Of a stretch of 11,623 nt of DNA, positions 6,198 through 11,623 are shown piece by piece. Source of the stretch: Chloroflexota bacterium (lineage in GTDB: Bacteria > Chloroflexota > Dehalococcoidia > Dehalococcoidales > JAUYDJ01); assembly GCA_030690025.1 (NCBI GenBank), contig JAUYDJ010000028.1, positions 1-11,623 of the forward strand. The letters run 5' to 3'. Under the pieces are notes generated by a model. That model saw nothing but the letters and a program-made list of their open reading frames with translations, did not search any database and was not told the DNA's origin. The position numbers and the translations under genes are program-made. Numbering within the stretch: position 1 is the first letter of the stretch; every line of letters starts with the position of its first letter.

Positions 6198-6647
6198 ATG
6201 TCTACTGCCATTCATAGGGCCTCGCTGGAGGCACAAGCAAATGCCGTATTAAAGAAATTGCTCGGCAGCCTTGAATTAGAGGTTATGAACTTCGTGTGGC
6301 AAACGGGGGAAACCACAGTTCAAGAAGTTACCGATGTGATTAACTATAAGAGACGTGTTGCCTATACAACGATAATGACCGTCATGGTGCATCTGGTCGA
6401 CAAAGGACTGCTTACGCGTATCAAAGAGGGAAAGAAATACCGCTACAAGGTTGCGTTAACCAGGCAGGAATTCATTCGGGAAAGTGCAAAGAGCCGACTA
6501 CAGGACCTGATAGGTGATTTTGGAGATATTGCCATTGCGCAGTTCCTTGAAGAAGCCCAAAAGATAGACGCTGATAGACTTGAATGGCTGAGGAAACTGG
6601 TTCAAGAAGGGGGCTATGAAAGCAATACCGCAGAACAGGACATTTAA
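6198..6647 (+). CDS. blaI: BlaI/MecI/CopY-family transcriptional repressor
   Basis: This 149-residue winged-helix repressor binds palindromic operators as a dimer and is inactivated by proteolysis in the classic systems. Family signatures are LGSLELEVMNFVWQTGETTV (22-41), the recognition helix region RRVAYTTIMTVMVHLVDKGLL (starting at 52) and the wing LTRIKEGKKYRYK (72-84). The C-terminal part (about 93-149) would be the helical dimerisation domain and cleavage region. AAGGA at 6190-6194 is a proper Shine-Dalgarno sequence for the ATG at 6198. The gene overlaps the M56 protease gene by 32 bp, the usual repressor-sensor arrangement. No beta-lactamase or penicillin-binding protein gene is present; the matching operators lie before cytochrome genes, so I infer a respiratory regulon. 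The symbol denotes the family, not a beta-lactam role. Confidence 0.92.
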   Translation: MSTAIHRASLEAQANAVLKKLLGSLELEVMNFVWQTGETTVQEVTDVINYKRRVAYTTIMTVMVHLVDKGLLTRIKEGKKYRYKVALTRQEFIRESAKSRLQDLIGDFGDIAIAQFLEEAQKIDADRLEWLRKLVQEGGYESNTAEQDI

Positions 6648-7482
6648 AGTACTGACCGGTACCGTTCTAGTGCTGGTGCTGCTTCTGGTCAGCAGCCTCA
6701 TCCATGCTTTCGTGACTGCTTGTCCGGATGGTTGGGCAAAGCTGGATGTTCTTTGCCTGTTCCTGCCCACCCATGATGACGTGGGCACTCACTTGCTGTC
6801 CTATGTCCTGGCGGGGATGGTAGTTGCCGGTGCATACCGCGGGTTGCTCTTGTGGCGTACGCAGCGGAAGAACCTGGCATTCTTAGCTCGCAATCTCAAG
6901 CTGAACGAGACACCGGATGGACAGTGGCGGCCAGCGATATTGGTTACAGGCTTGAAAGATAAAGTCAATCTTGTTGATTGTGAGACACCTTTCTGCTTCT
7001 GTTCCGGGTTCATTTCACCCCGGACACATCTATCCCGGGGTATGGCGGAAAAGCTGACACCCGAAGAATTGGAGGCTGTGCTACTCCACGAACAACACCA
7101 CATGGAAAACCATGACCCGCTCAAGATTCTGCTGGGCTGGATAGCTGTGTCAGCCCTGTTCTTTGTTCCTATCCTGAAAGATGTGTTCAAACGATATCTC
7201 ATGGAGAAAGAACTGGCTGCTGACCAAAGCGCCATACGCCACCAGGGCCACAAACATGGCATCGCCGGAGCCCTGTATAAGATGTTAGGGCAGAAACCCG
7301 CGGCTCTGAATAGCTCAGTTGCCTCTAGCGGACATCTCCTTGAGGCCCGCATTGATTACCTGATAGATGATAGTTCTCCACGCAGGCATAATATTTCCGC
7401 CCTGCGCCTAACTATAAGCCTTCTCGTCATAGCCTTTCTCGTCTTCACAATGTTGGCGCCTCTGCCAACGCACTCTCCATAG
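6616..7482 (+). CDS. M56-family (BlaR1-like) membrane metalloprotease lacking a PBP sensor domain
   Basis: This 288-residue integral membrane zinc protease is the likely signal-dependent partner that leads to BlaI cleavage. The zinc site is HEQHH at 158-162 (HExxH), with E199 in EKELAAD as probable third ligand. Hydrophobic segments are at about 13-33, 59-80, 170-190 and 265-283, the four-helix layout of BlaR1. BlaR1 and MecR1 (about 590 residues) carry an extracellular penicillin-binding domain after the last helix; here only a few residues (APLPTHSP) follow, so beta-lactam sensing is not expected. Cysteines C36 and C47 in the first extracytoplasmic loop, and C122, C127 and C129 near the conserved GFISPR segment, could serve sensing, but this is speculation. 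AAGAAGGGGG precedes the ATG at 6616, which overlaps the 3' end of blaI. Confidence 0.85.
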   Translation: MKAIPQNRTFKVLTGTVLVLVLLLVSSLIHAFVTACPDGWAKLDVLCLFLPTHDDVGTHLLSYVLAGMVVAGAYRGLLLWRTQRKNLAFLARNLKLNETPDGQWRPAILVTGLKDKVNLVDCETPFCFCSGFISPRTHLSRGMAEKLTPEELEAVLLHEQHHMENHDPLKILLGWIAVSALFFVPILKDVFKRYLMEKELAADQSAIRHQGHKHGIAGALYKMLGQKPAALNSSVASSGHLLEARIDYLIDDSSPRRHNISALRLTISLLVIAFLVFTMLAPLPTHSP

Positions 7483-7531
7483 GGCACTGTTGCAACTACC
7501 ATGTAGCTCACCCATAGAGCATTTCACTGAA

Positions 7532-7614
7532 TATACTTGGCCTTTACTAAACGGGCACCGACTAGGATGTTTTCTCCCTCAACCTCTTTGCTCCTTGACG
7601 TCCCTCCTGCGAAC
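7532..7614 (+). repeat. Upstream promoter repeat, copy B (matches 640-718)
   Basis: This is the second copy of the upstream promoter sequence described at 640-718. It lies 50 bp after the protease stop and runs into the promoter of the triheme lipoprotein. The two copies diverge mainly just upstream of the -35 box. Confidence 0.75.
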
Positions 7615-7623
7615 TACTATACT
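7595..7623 (+). promoter_or_regulatory. Promoter of the triheme lipoprotein gene
   Basis: TTGACG (7595-7600), a 17-bp spacer and TATACT (7618-7623) form a strong sigma-70-type promoter. The -10 box lies inside the operator at 7615-7651. The start of transcription should fall inside the palindrome, leaving a leader of only about 50 nt, in contrast to the long leaders of the other two cytochrome units. Confidence 0.83.
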
Positions 7624-7651
7624 ATCTTAGTAATACTAAGATAGTATAGTA
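7615..7651 (+). promoter_or_regulatory. Tandem BlaI-type operator, copy B: perfect 37-bp palindrome
   Basis: Two 18-bp arms (7615-7632 and 7634-7651) are exact reverse complements around the single base at 7633. Each arm is itself TACTA-N8-TAGTA, so the palindrome can be read as two complete operators 1 bp apart, their centres 19 bp apart. That would place two repressor dimers on nearly the same DNA face and allow cooperative binding. It covers the -10 box and the expected start site. As it lacks a following T-run and precedes the gene, I do not read it as a terminator. Confidence 0.82.
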
Positions 7652-7680
7652 ATAAGTTTCGAAAAATAGAAGGAGGCAAC

Positions 7681-8649
7681 GTGAAACACAAATCCGGAAT
7701 CAAAGTGATGGCGTTGGTAGTGGCTTTGAGTGCTGTGGCGGCCATGATTAGTGCCTGTCAGGGAGCGGCTGGGCCGCAAGGACCGGCCGGGCCGCAGGGG
7801 CCTCAAGGCCCGTCGGGAGCGACTCCGTCAGCCCCGGCGCCAAAGGTGAAGGCGCTAGGTGCGGAGACGCCCGTGGCCGCTTATCCCGCCGGTGTCCAGC
7901 TCCAGTTAGTGGGTCTGGCTGACGAATTCCGCATAAAGTACTCGATTACGCTGGTCAATGCTACCGACAGGGACCTGGGCAACATCACCATCACCGTCCC
8001 GTTGCCGTCCGAATCGCGGTTCTATGAGCTAGCGACTACTCCCGAAGGGGCCGCTCTCAAGGGCAAACCGGAATCAAGCGTAGAATGGACTCTGGGTAAA
8101 CTGGCGGCACGAACTTCTCTCGGCCCCTTCGAGTACAAGATATCAGTACCCAAGCAGACAGCTGGCCCCGCTTCAGCCAAGGCACAGTGGGAACTCCCCA
8201 ATGCCGGCAGTGTCAGCGCAGCCGGCCTCGACTTTTCCAAGATTGCCGTTAACCTGCCGAAGAGAGGCTGTACTGCCTGCCACGAACTTCGAGACAATAA
8301 GACCGGCGCCGTCACAATAGCCTATGAGGCAATGGAGCGCGGCGGCCCCAACCATCCGGGGCTACCATTTGACACCACCGTTAGTACCTGTCTTACTTGC
8401 CACAAGCCCGGGACGGGTGACCGCGAGGGTAAGGGCGCCGTCGCCCCACTGATGCTCAGGGACATCGTGCATCCGGCCCACCTGAACAGCCCGTCCTTCA
8501 CCGGTACATATAAGGGCAACTGCTTCACCTGTCACAACGTTGATGGCAAGGGCAATTTCACGCTCCTGGGTGAAAAGAGCAAGACCGATTTCCGTGGTAT
8601 TCCTGATGAGGCGCCTGTCAAAAGCATACCCCCGAGCGAGGGCAAATAG
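7681..8649 (+). CDS. Triheme c-type cytochrome lipoprotein with collagen-like N-terminus
   Basis: This 322-residue surface lipoprotein probably carries electrons beyond the bc-type complex. It has a lipoprotein signal peptide with ISAC and acylated C26, a Gly-Pro-Gln repeat (GPQGPAGPQGPQGPSG, 31-46), a beta-strand-rich middle domain with no cysteine (about 70-190), and three heme sites: CTACH (197-201), CLTCH (237-241) and CFTCH (281-285). H225, H264 and H267 are candidate distal ligands, so bis-histidine hemes are likely. The Gly-rich collagen-like stretch followed by beta and multiheme regions recalls OmcA/MtrC-type outer cytochromes, but this protein is much shorter and the relationship is uncertain. 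The GTG start is set by AGGAGG at 7671-7676. Direct control by the 37-bp operator just upstream is likely. Confidence 0.83.
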   Translation: MKHKSGIKVMALVVALSAVAAMISACQGAAGPQGPAGPQGPQGPSGATPSAPAPKVKALGAETPVAAYPAGVQLQLVGLADEFRIKYSITLVNATDRDLGNITITVPLPSESRFYELATTPEGAALKGKPESSVEWTLGKLAARTSLGPFEYKISVPKQTAGPASAKAQWELPNAGSVSAAGLDFSKIAVNLPKRGCTACHELRDNKTGAVTIAYEAMERGGPNHPGLPFDTTVSTCLTCHKPGTGDREGKGAVAPLMLRDIVHPAHLNSPSFTGTYKGNCFTCHNVDGKGNFTLLGEKSKTDFRGIPDEAPVKSIPPSEGK

Positions 8650-8689
8650 ATGATGAGCAAGAGGGGCCGGTGGGAACAAAGGAGGCAAT

Positions 8690-8830
8690 TTGGGCCCCAA
8701 TATTCGCGGAAAAACGGCCGAGGATATCAAGCAAGCACTCGGTGGCGACGCGATGAGCTTCATCTCTTTGACTGGTGAAGAGATTGAAGCGGTTACCACC
8801 TACCTAAAGTACCTGGAGTCACAACCATAA
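8690..8830 (+). pseudogene. Orphan C-terminal half of a cytochrome c domain
   Basis: A frame from a TTG at 8690 to TAA at 8828-8830 gives 46 residues. GPNIRGKTAEDIKQAL, AMSFISLTGEEIEA and VTTYLKYLE match the distal half of a class I cytochrome c, including the Met that ligates heme (M22) and the C-terminal helix. The CxxCH half is missing. AAAGGAGG at 8679-8685 sits 4 bp before the TTG, so translation as a tiny protein is possible. The frame is also open back to 8657 (GGNKGGNLGPNI), typical of the loop before this motif. I infer either a deletion and frameshift that removed the heme-binding half of a domain once fused to the triheme protein, or a remnant of a separate cytochrome. Confidence 0.5.
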
Positions 8831-9141
8831 CCCTTTGAGAATACTAAAATGCAGAGGGATGGTTACCTTGAACGGCAAGTGGTGTCTTTACTACAGTGGT
8901 CTAGGTTTGGCCCAAATTGTCAAATGGAGCGTGGCTCTCCATTGAATGAGACGATGTATTTCTTGGTTCATAGGTGGCACAAACGTAGCGCCTGTGCGTA
9001 TTCCAGTATGCTGCGTCGTGGTTCCACTGAGTCACCACGAAGTGTCACCTTTACCTCCTTCAGGACGAGCCCTTCGGTAACACTAATTTTGACGCAACTA
9101 CACCACTTTCGGTAACTTTTATTATGAGTCAATGCGCCCTC
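8831..9141. other. Intergenic stretch before the third cytochrome promoter
   Basis: No recognisable gene is present. An 88-codon plus-strand frame at 8849-9115 has no Shine-Dalgarno sequence, a composition rich in Ser, Arg and Thr and no domain pattern, so I do not call it. No terminator hairpin is seen after the cytochrome fragment. Confidence 0.5.
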
Positions 9142-9170
9142 TTGACAAATCTCCTGCGGACTACTAAACT
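9142..9170 (+). promoter_or_regulatory. Promoter of the diheme lipoprotein gene
   Basis: TTGACA (9142-9147), a 17-bp spacer and TAAACT (9165-9170) show the same arrangement as the other two cytochrome promoters. The -10 box is one base weaker than TATACT. Transcripts would carry a leader of about 210 nt. Confidence 0.78.
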
Positions 9171-9198
9171 ATCTTAGTATTACTAAGGTAGCATAGTA
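9162..9198 (+). promoter_or_regulatory. Tandem BlaI-type operator, copy C
   Basis: There are two exact TACTA-N8-TAGTA units, at 9162-9179 and 9181-9198, 1 bp apart. The overall 37-bp dyad has 15 of 18 arm positions complementary. Position relative to the -35 and -10 boxes is identical to copies A and B. Confidence 0.8.
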
Positions 9199-9199
9199 G

Positions 9200-9343
9200 A
9201 TAAGGTTGCCTCTATTACCTCAGCCGTGGGAATCATACGAAGCAGGAGGAACACAACCAGAAATTTTATTGACCTATACGGGAGCATCTACTGGGCTGAA
9301 GACAGGCCAAAGTTCCAGTCCCAGAGGTTCACTACAACGACGC
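9200..9343 (+). repeat. Conserved 5' leader, copy C (matches 757-900)
   Basis: This is the second copy of the long leader found before the bc operon. Identity is strongest in the segment around CCTATACGGG and CTACTGGGCTG. The outer stem (CTACTGGG with CCCAGAGG) still forms, with one changed pair becoming a G-T wobble, which weakly favours a conserved RNA fold. The triheme gene lacks this leader. Confidence 0.6.
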
Positions 9344-9386
9344 ACAAACTGATGCGAAAGGTGGAAATTTTCTAAGGAGGCAAATC

Positions 9387-10193
9387 ATGAAGAGAGCTGG
9401 GATTATTCTAGGCATACTCGCGGTTTTATTTTTAGGGCTAGTATTGCTGGCAGCCTGCGCACGACCTGCGCCAACTCCGGCACCAGTGACGCCCACTCAG
9501 CCAACAACTCCAGCGGCACCGGCTCCAGCCACTGTAGCCCTGGGAGGGAAGCTTTACGACAACTGGATGAAGACAGCCCAAATAGCAACTCCTAAAGAGA
9601 ATTCCCCCCTCTGGGCTACTCAAACCACCAATACCCGGACCGGCAGCGATACTTGGCGATGCAAGGAGTGCCATGGCTGGGATTACAAAGGTAAGGATGG
9701 CGCCTACGGTAAGGGTTCGCATTTAACTGGCTTCCCAGGGGTTTATGGTGCGGCCACGACCAAAACCGTTGCTGAGTTGACATCTATACTCAAAGGCTCG
9801 ACTAATTCTAACCACAACTTCTCCACCTACCTTAACGCGGAACAAACCTCTGCCCTGGCTGCCTTCCTCAAGGTAGGGGCGGTCCTAGACGAGACCCAGT
9901 ATATTGATTATGCTACCAAGAAACCTAAGTCGGCCGATGCCGCCAAGGGCAAACAGCTTTTCGAGAGCAGCTGCGCCGCCTGCCACGGGGTAGACGGCAA
10001 GACGCTTAACTTCGGGAGCCCGGAAAAGCCGGAGTACGTAGGGACTATAGCTATTGATAATCCCTGGGAGTTCCTCCATAAGGTCCGCTTCGGCCAGCCG
10101 GGAACCGCCATGCCAACTGGCGTGGAGCAACAATGGAGCATTCAGAATGTGATAGACATGCTATCTCATTCCCAGACACTTCCTCAAAAGTAG
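9387..10193 (+). CDS. Diheme c-type cytochrome lipoprotein
   Basis: This 268-residue lipoprotein is a predicted outer-face electron carrier. The signal peptide ends in LAAC with acylated C24, followed by an Ala/Pro/Thr-rich tether (25-49) that lets the heme domains move away from the membrane. Heme 1 is CKECH (92-96) in a domain containing the WRCKECHGWDYKG segment, with H112 or H143 as possible distal ligand. Heme 2 is CAACH (196-200) in a class I domain with probable ligand M242 (GTAMPTG). AAGGAGG at 9374-9380 is an excellent Shine-Dalgarno sequence for the ATG at 9387. It is transcribed alone from its own operator-controlled promoter and ends at a strong terminator. It is a plausible acceptor for the anchored diheme subunit of the bc complex, given the shared promoter type. 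Confidence 0.88.
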   Translation: MKRAGIILGILAVLFLGLVLLAACARPAPTPAPVTPTQPTTPAAPAPATVALGGKLYDNWMKTAQIATPKENSPLWATQTTNTRTGSDTWRCKECHGWDYKGKDGAYGKGSHLTGFPGVYGAATTKTVAELTSILKGSTNSNHNFSTYLNAEQTSALAAFLKVGAVLDETQYIDYATKKPKSADAAKGKQLFESSCAACHGVDGKTLNFGSPEKPEYVGTIAIDNPWEFLHKVRFGQPGTAMPTGVEQQWSIQNVIDMLSHSQTLPQK

Positions 10194-10217
10194 TCCCTCC
10201 AGATTCCTTATAGCGTA

Positions 10218-10255
10218 AGGAAAGCCTGAAGGGGTGGGCCCCTTCAGGCTTTCCT
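10218..10255 (+). terminator. Strong intrinsic terminator
   Basis: A perfect 17-bp stem (10218-10234 with 10239-10255, GC-rich near the loop) closes on a TGGG loop and is followed by GCTTTTATT. It lies 24 bp after the diheme lipoprotein stop and isolates this unit from the ATP-grasp remnant. Confidence 0.92.
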
Positions 10256-10297
10256 GCTTTTATTCTCCATCCTCTCTGACACACTGTATTTCTTTAG

Positions 10298-11173
10298 CGA
10301 AAGTGCGGCAATTCTGGCTTCCCGCTCGTCCTCAAGTGCGTCATTTCCACGATGTCGCGGCTGGTGACGCTAGTCTGTAGTGAGGCGGATATTGATAGCG
10401 CCGTTGCCCGGGTGCGTGCTGCCATCGCTAAATCGCTCGATGTGGCCCGGCTGGCCAGCTTCGCTCAGACGGGTAAGGTAGAGCTGGGTTGTGACCCGGC
10501 GCGCCAGTTCCTGGTCGAGTCCTTCATGGCGGGCGATATGGTGGAGACTGACGGACTGGTCGGCGGCGGCAAACCCTTCACCTTCGGCGTAACCGAGCAG
10601 ATACAGAGCATCGACCCGCCCTTCTTCATCGAGGGCTATCTTTTCCCGGCCGAGTGCACGGACAACGCACCTATCGAGGCGGTATCAGACGCCATGCTGG
10701 AGGCGGTAGACCTGCACTATTCCGGTTTCTCCATCGAGATGCGGGTGCGTAACGGCGAGGTATGCCTGATGGAGGTAAACGGAAGGTTGGGCTGGGATGA
10801 GGGCTTCGGGGAGATGTTCTCGGTACGCACTCACCGGGAACGTATTGCCCAGACATTGCAGCTGGCGTTGGGCATTGAACCCGAGCCTGTTAATGATAAG
10901 AGCCGTTTTACCGCGCTGGCCTTTCGTTCCTGCTACGAAGACGGTATTATCGAAGAGCTGCCCACCCGTGAGGAGCTGGCGCGGCTGGAGCGTGATGGAC
11001 TCAGCTTGGGACTGGCCACCCACAAGGGGGCGCACTTTGTCGCCCCGCCCAACCCGGAGGTCTACCCCCACATGGCCTGGGCCTTAGCCACGCATCCGGC
11101 TTCCAGTCACGCTGCCTACGAGATCGCCCGACAGGCTGTCGAAGGCCTCAATATCTCGCTAAGGCGGACCTAG
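10298..11173 (+). pseudogene. ATP-grasp enzyme, 5'-truncated
   Basis: Homology-like sequence starts upstream of the first usable ATG (10352): codons before it read GFPLVLKCVISTMSRLVTLV, the ATP-grasp beta-strand with the nucleotide-binding lysine. Downstream come FLVESFMAGDMVETDGLV, a PPFFIEGYLFPAE segment and the metal-binding end SIEMRVRNGEVCLMEVNGRLG. The preceding N-terminal domain, usually over 100 residues in carboxylate-amine ligases of this type, is absent, and the terminator of the cytochrome gene sits in its place. A product starting at 10352 (273 residues) would lack the lysine and has no Shine-Dalgarno sequence. Possible earlier fragments in another frame (LAKVRQF near 10294) suggest frameshift plus deletion. 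The substrate is unknown; it is probably non-functional. Confidence 0.65.
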
Positions 11174-11183
11174 AGTTCCGTGG

Positions 11184-11623
11184 CTATTTTAGCGCTGCTA
11201 CCGATGAGTCCACTACCTGACGCGTGAAGGCGGGGTTATGCACGCCCTTGCTGCCATCGCTCTCCAGCAGGAAGTAGTTCCAGGCAACCTTCACCAGGAC
11301 GTCACCGGGGGCGGATACCGTTGTCTTGCCGTCGGTGGTGATATCACCCATCTGGACCTGCGCTTCGCCGAGCGTTATCGTGTGGGCGGTGCCTCCCTGG
11401 GGTGTGTAGGTAAATGATAGCGGGTTCTTAAATTTAAGGGTGAAACCCTGCTGGCCGTGTGGCTCAGTCGGCGCCGCCGAGGCGATATTGCTCTTGTCCA
11501 CTACCAGAGGGTCGCTTTTCATATCGTAACCCTGGCCGGCATACGAATGGGGCGTGTAGTCTTTTACGGTAACCCGGGCGGGCAGGCGGCTAACCAGGTA
11601 GCTGCCGAGCGTGCCGAACGGGA
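11184..11623 (-). CDS. C-terminal part of a probable exported, multiheme-cytochrome-associated protein (runs off right edge)
   Basis: The minus-strand frame is open from the window edge to a TAG at 11186-11184, about 146 residues; an internal Met at 11522 is not a likely start because the upstream codons (YLVSRLPARVTVKDYTPHSY) read as continuous protein. The sequence is beta-rich (FTLKFKNPLSFTYTPQGG, DITTDGKTTVSAPGDVLV) and ends with KVAWNYFLLESDGSKGVHNPAFTR-type residues. A 'WNY...DgSkGvHNP' tail is common at the C-terminus of large multiheme cytochromes and their relatives. No CxxCH occurs in the visible part, so heme binding cannot be confirmed. It converges with the ATP-grasp remnant 10 bp away, with no terminator visible between them. 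Confidence 0.5.
   Translation of the reverse strand, partial: PFGTLGSYLVSRLPARVTVKDYTPHSYAGQGYDMKSDPLVVDKSNIASAAPTEPHGQQGFTLKFKNPLSFTYTPQGGTAHTITLGEAQVQMGDITTDGKTTVSAPGDVLVKVAWNYFLLESDGSKGVHNPAFTRQVVDSSVAALK

Noticed and set aside
7615-7651. The 37-bp palindrome as an intrinsic terminator for the protease gene or as an IS end
   Set aside because: It overlaps the -10 box of a strong promoter, is not followed by a T-run, and recurs in the same position at other promoters, which fits an operator.
8849-9115. 88-codon plus-strand ORF before the third cytochrome promoter
   Set aside because: No Shine-Dalgarno sequence, no family pattern, low-complexity Ser/Thr/Arg tail; treated as intergenic.

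Overview
The window looks like accessory chromosome of an anaerobic Chloroflexota bacterium, most plausibly Dehalococcoidia-like. This is an inference from gene content and protein style (menaquinone-type b6/subunit IV pair, lipoprotein c-type cytochromes with Ala/Pro linkers, BlaI/M56 pair, IS630-type transposase), not from any marker gene. Most of it encodes a membrane electron-transport module together with what appears to be its own transcriptional switch.

Layout. 1-99 (minus): start of an IS630-family transposase running off the left edge. 139-411: a small ORF, probably the 3' remnant of a gene cut by that element. 640-917: a near-consensus promoter, a BlaI-type operator and a long leader. 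918-5663 (plus): a tightly packed operon of a GltD-like flavin/iron-sulfur oxidoreductase, cytochrome b6, an extended subunit IV, a Tat-type Rieske protein and a membrane-anchored diheme cytochrome c. 5664-6197: a gene-poor stretch ending in the blaI promoter. 6198-7482: BlaI repressor overlapping an M56 (BlaR1-like) membrane protease. 7532-8649: second operator-promoter and a triheme lipoprotein. 8690-8830: half of a cytochrome c domain. 9142-10193: third operator-promoter, leader, and a diheme lipoprotein ending at a strong terminator. 10298-11173: a 5'-truncated ATP-grasp gene. 11184-11623 (minus): the C-terminus of a secreted or multiheme-cytochrome-like protein running off the right edge.

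The main result is a candidate self-contained regulon. Three promoters in front of cytochrome transcription units, and the promoter of blaI itself, share one geometry: a -35 box, a 17-bp spacer, a -10 box, and an 18-bp operator TACTA-N8-TAGTA that starts exactly 20 bp after the -35 begins and 3 bp before the -10 begins. The cytochrome promoters carry two such operators in tandem, 1 bp apart; at the triheme gene these form a perfect 37-bp palindrome. The blaI promoter carries a single, slightly degenerate copy. The proposed model is that BlaI represses the bc-type complex and its cytochrome partners, and that the M56 protease, which has no penicillin-binding sensor domain, relieves repression on an unknown (perhaps redox or envelope) signal.

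Electrons would pass between NAD(P)H or ferredoxin, the flavin/Fe-S subunit, the quinone pool, the b6/IV/Rieske core, the anchored diheme cytochrome and then the lipoprotein cytochromes on the cell surface. The direction of flow cannot be told from sequence.
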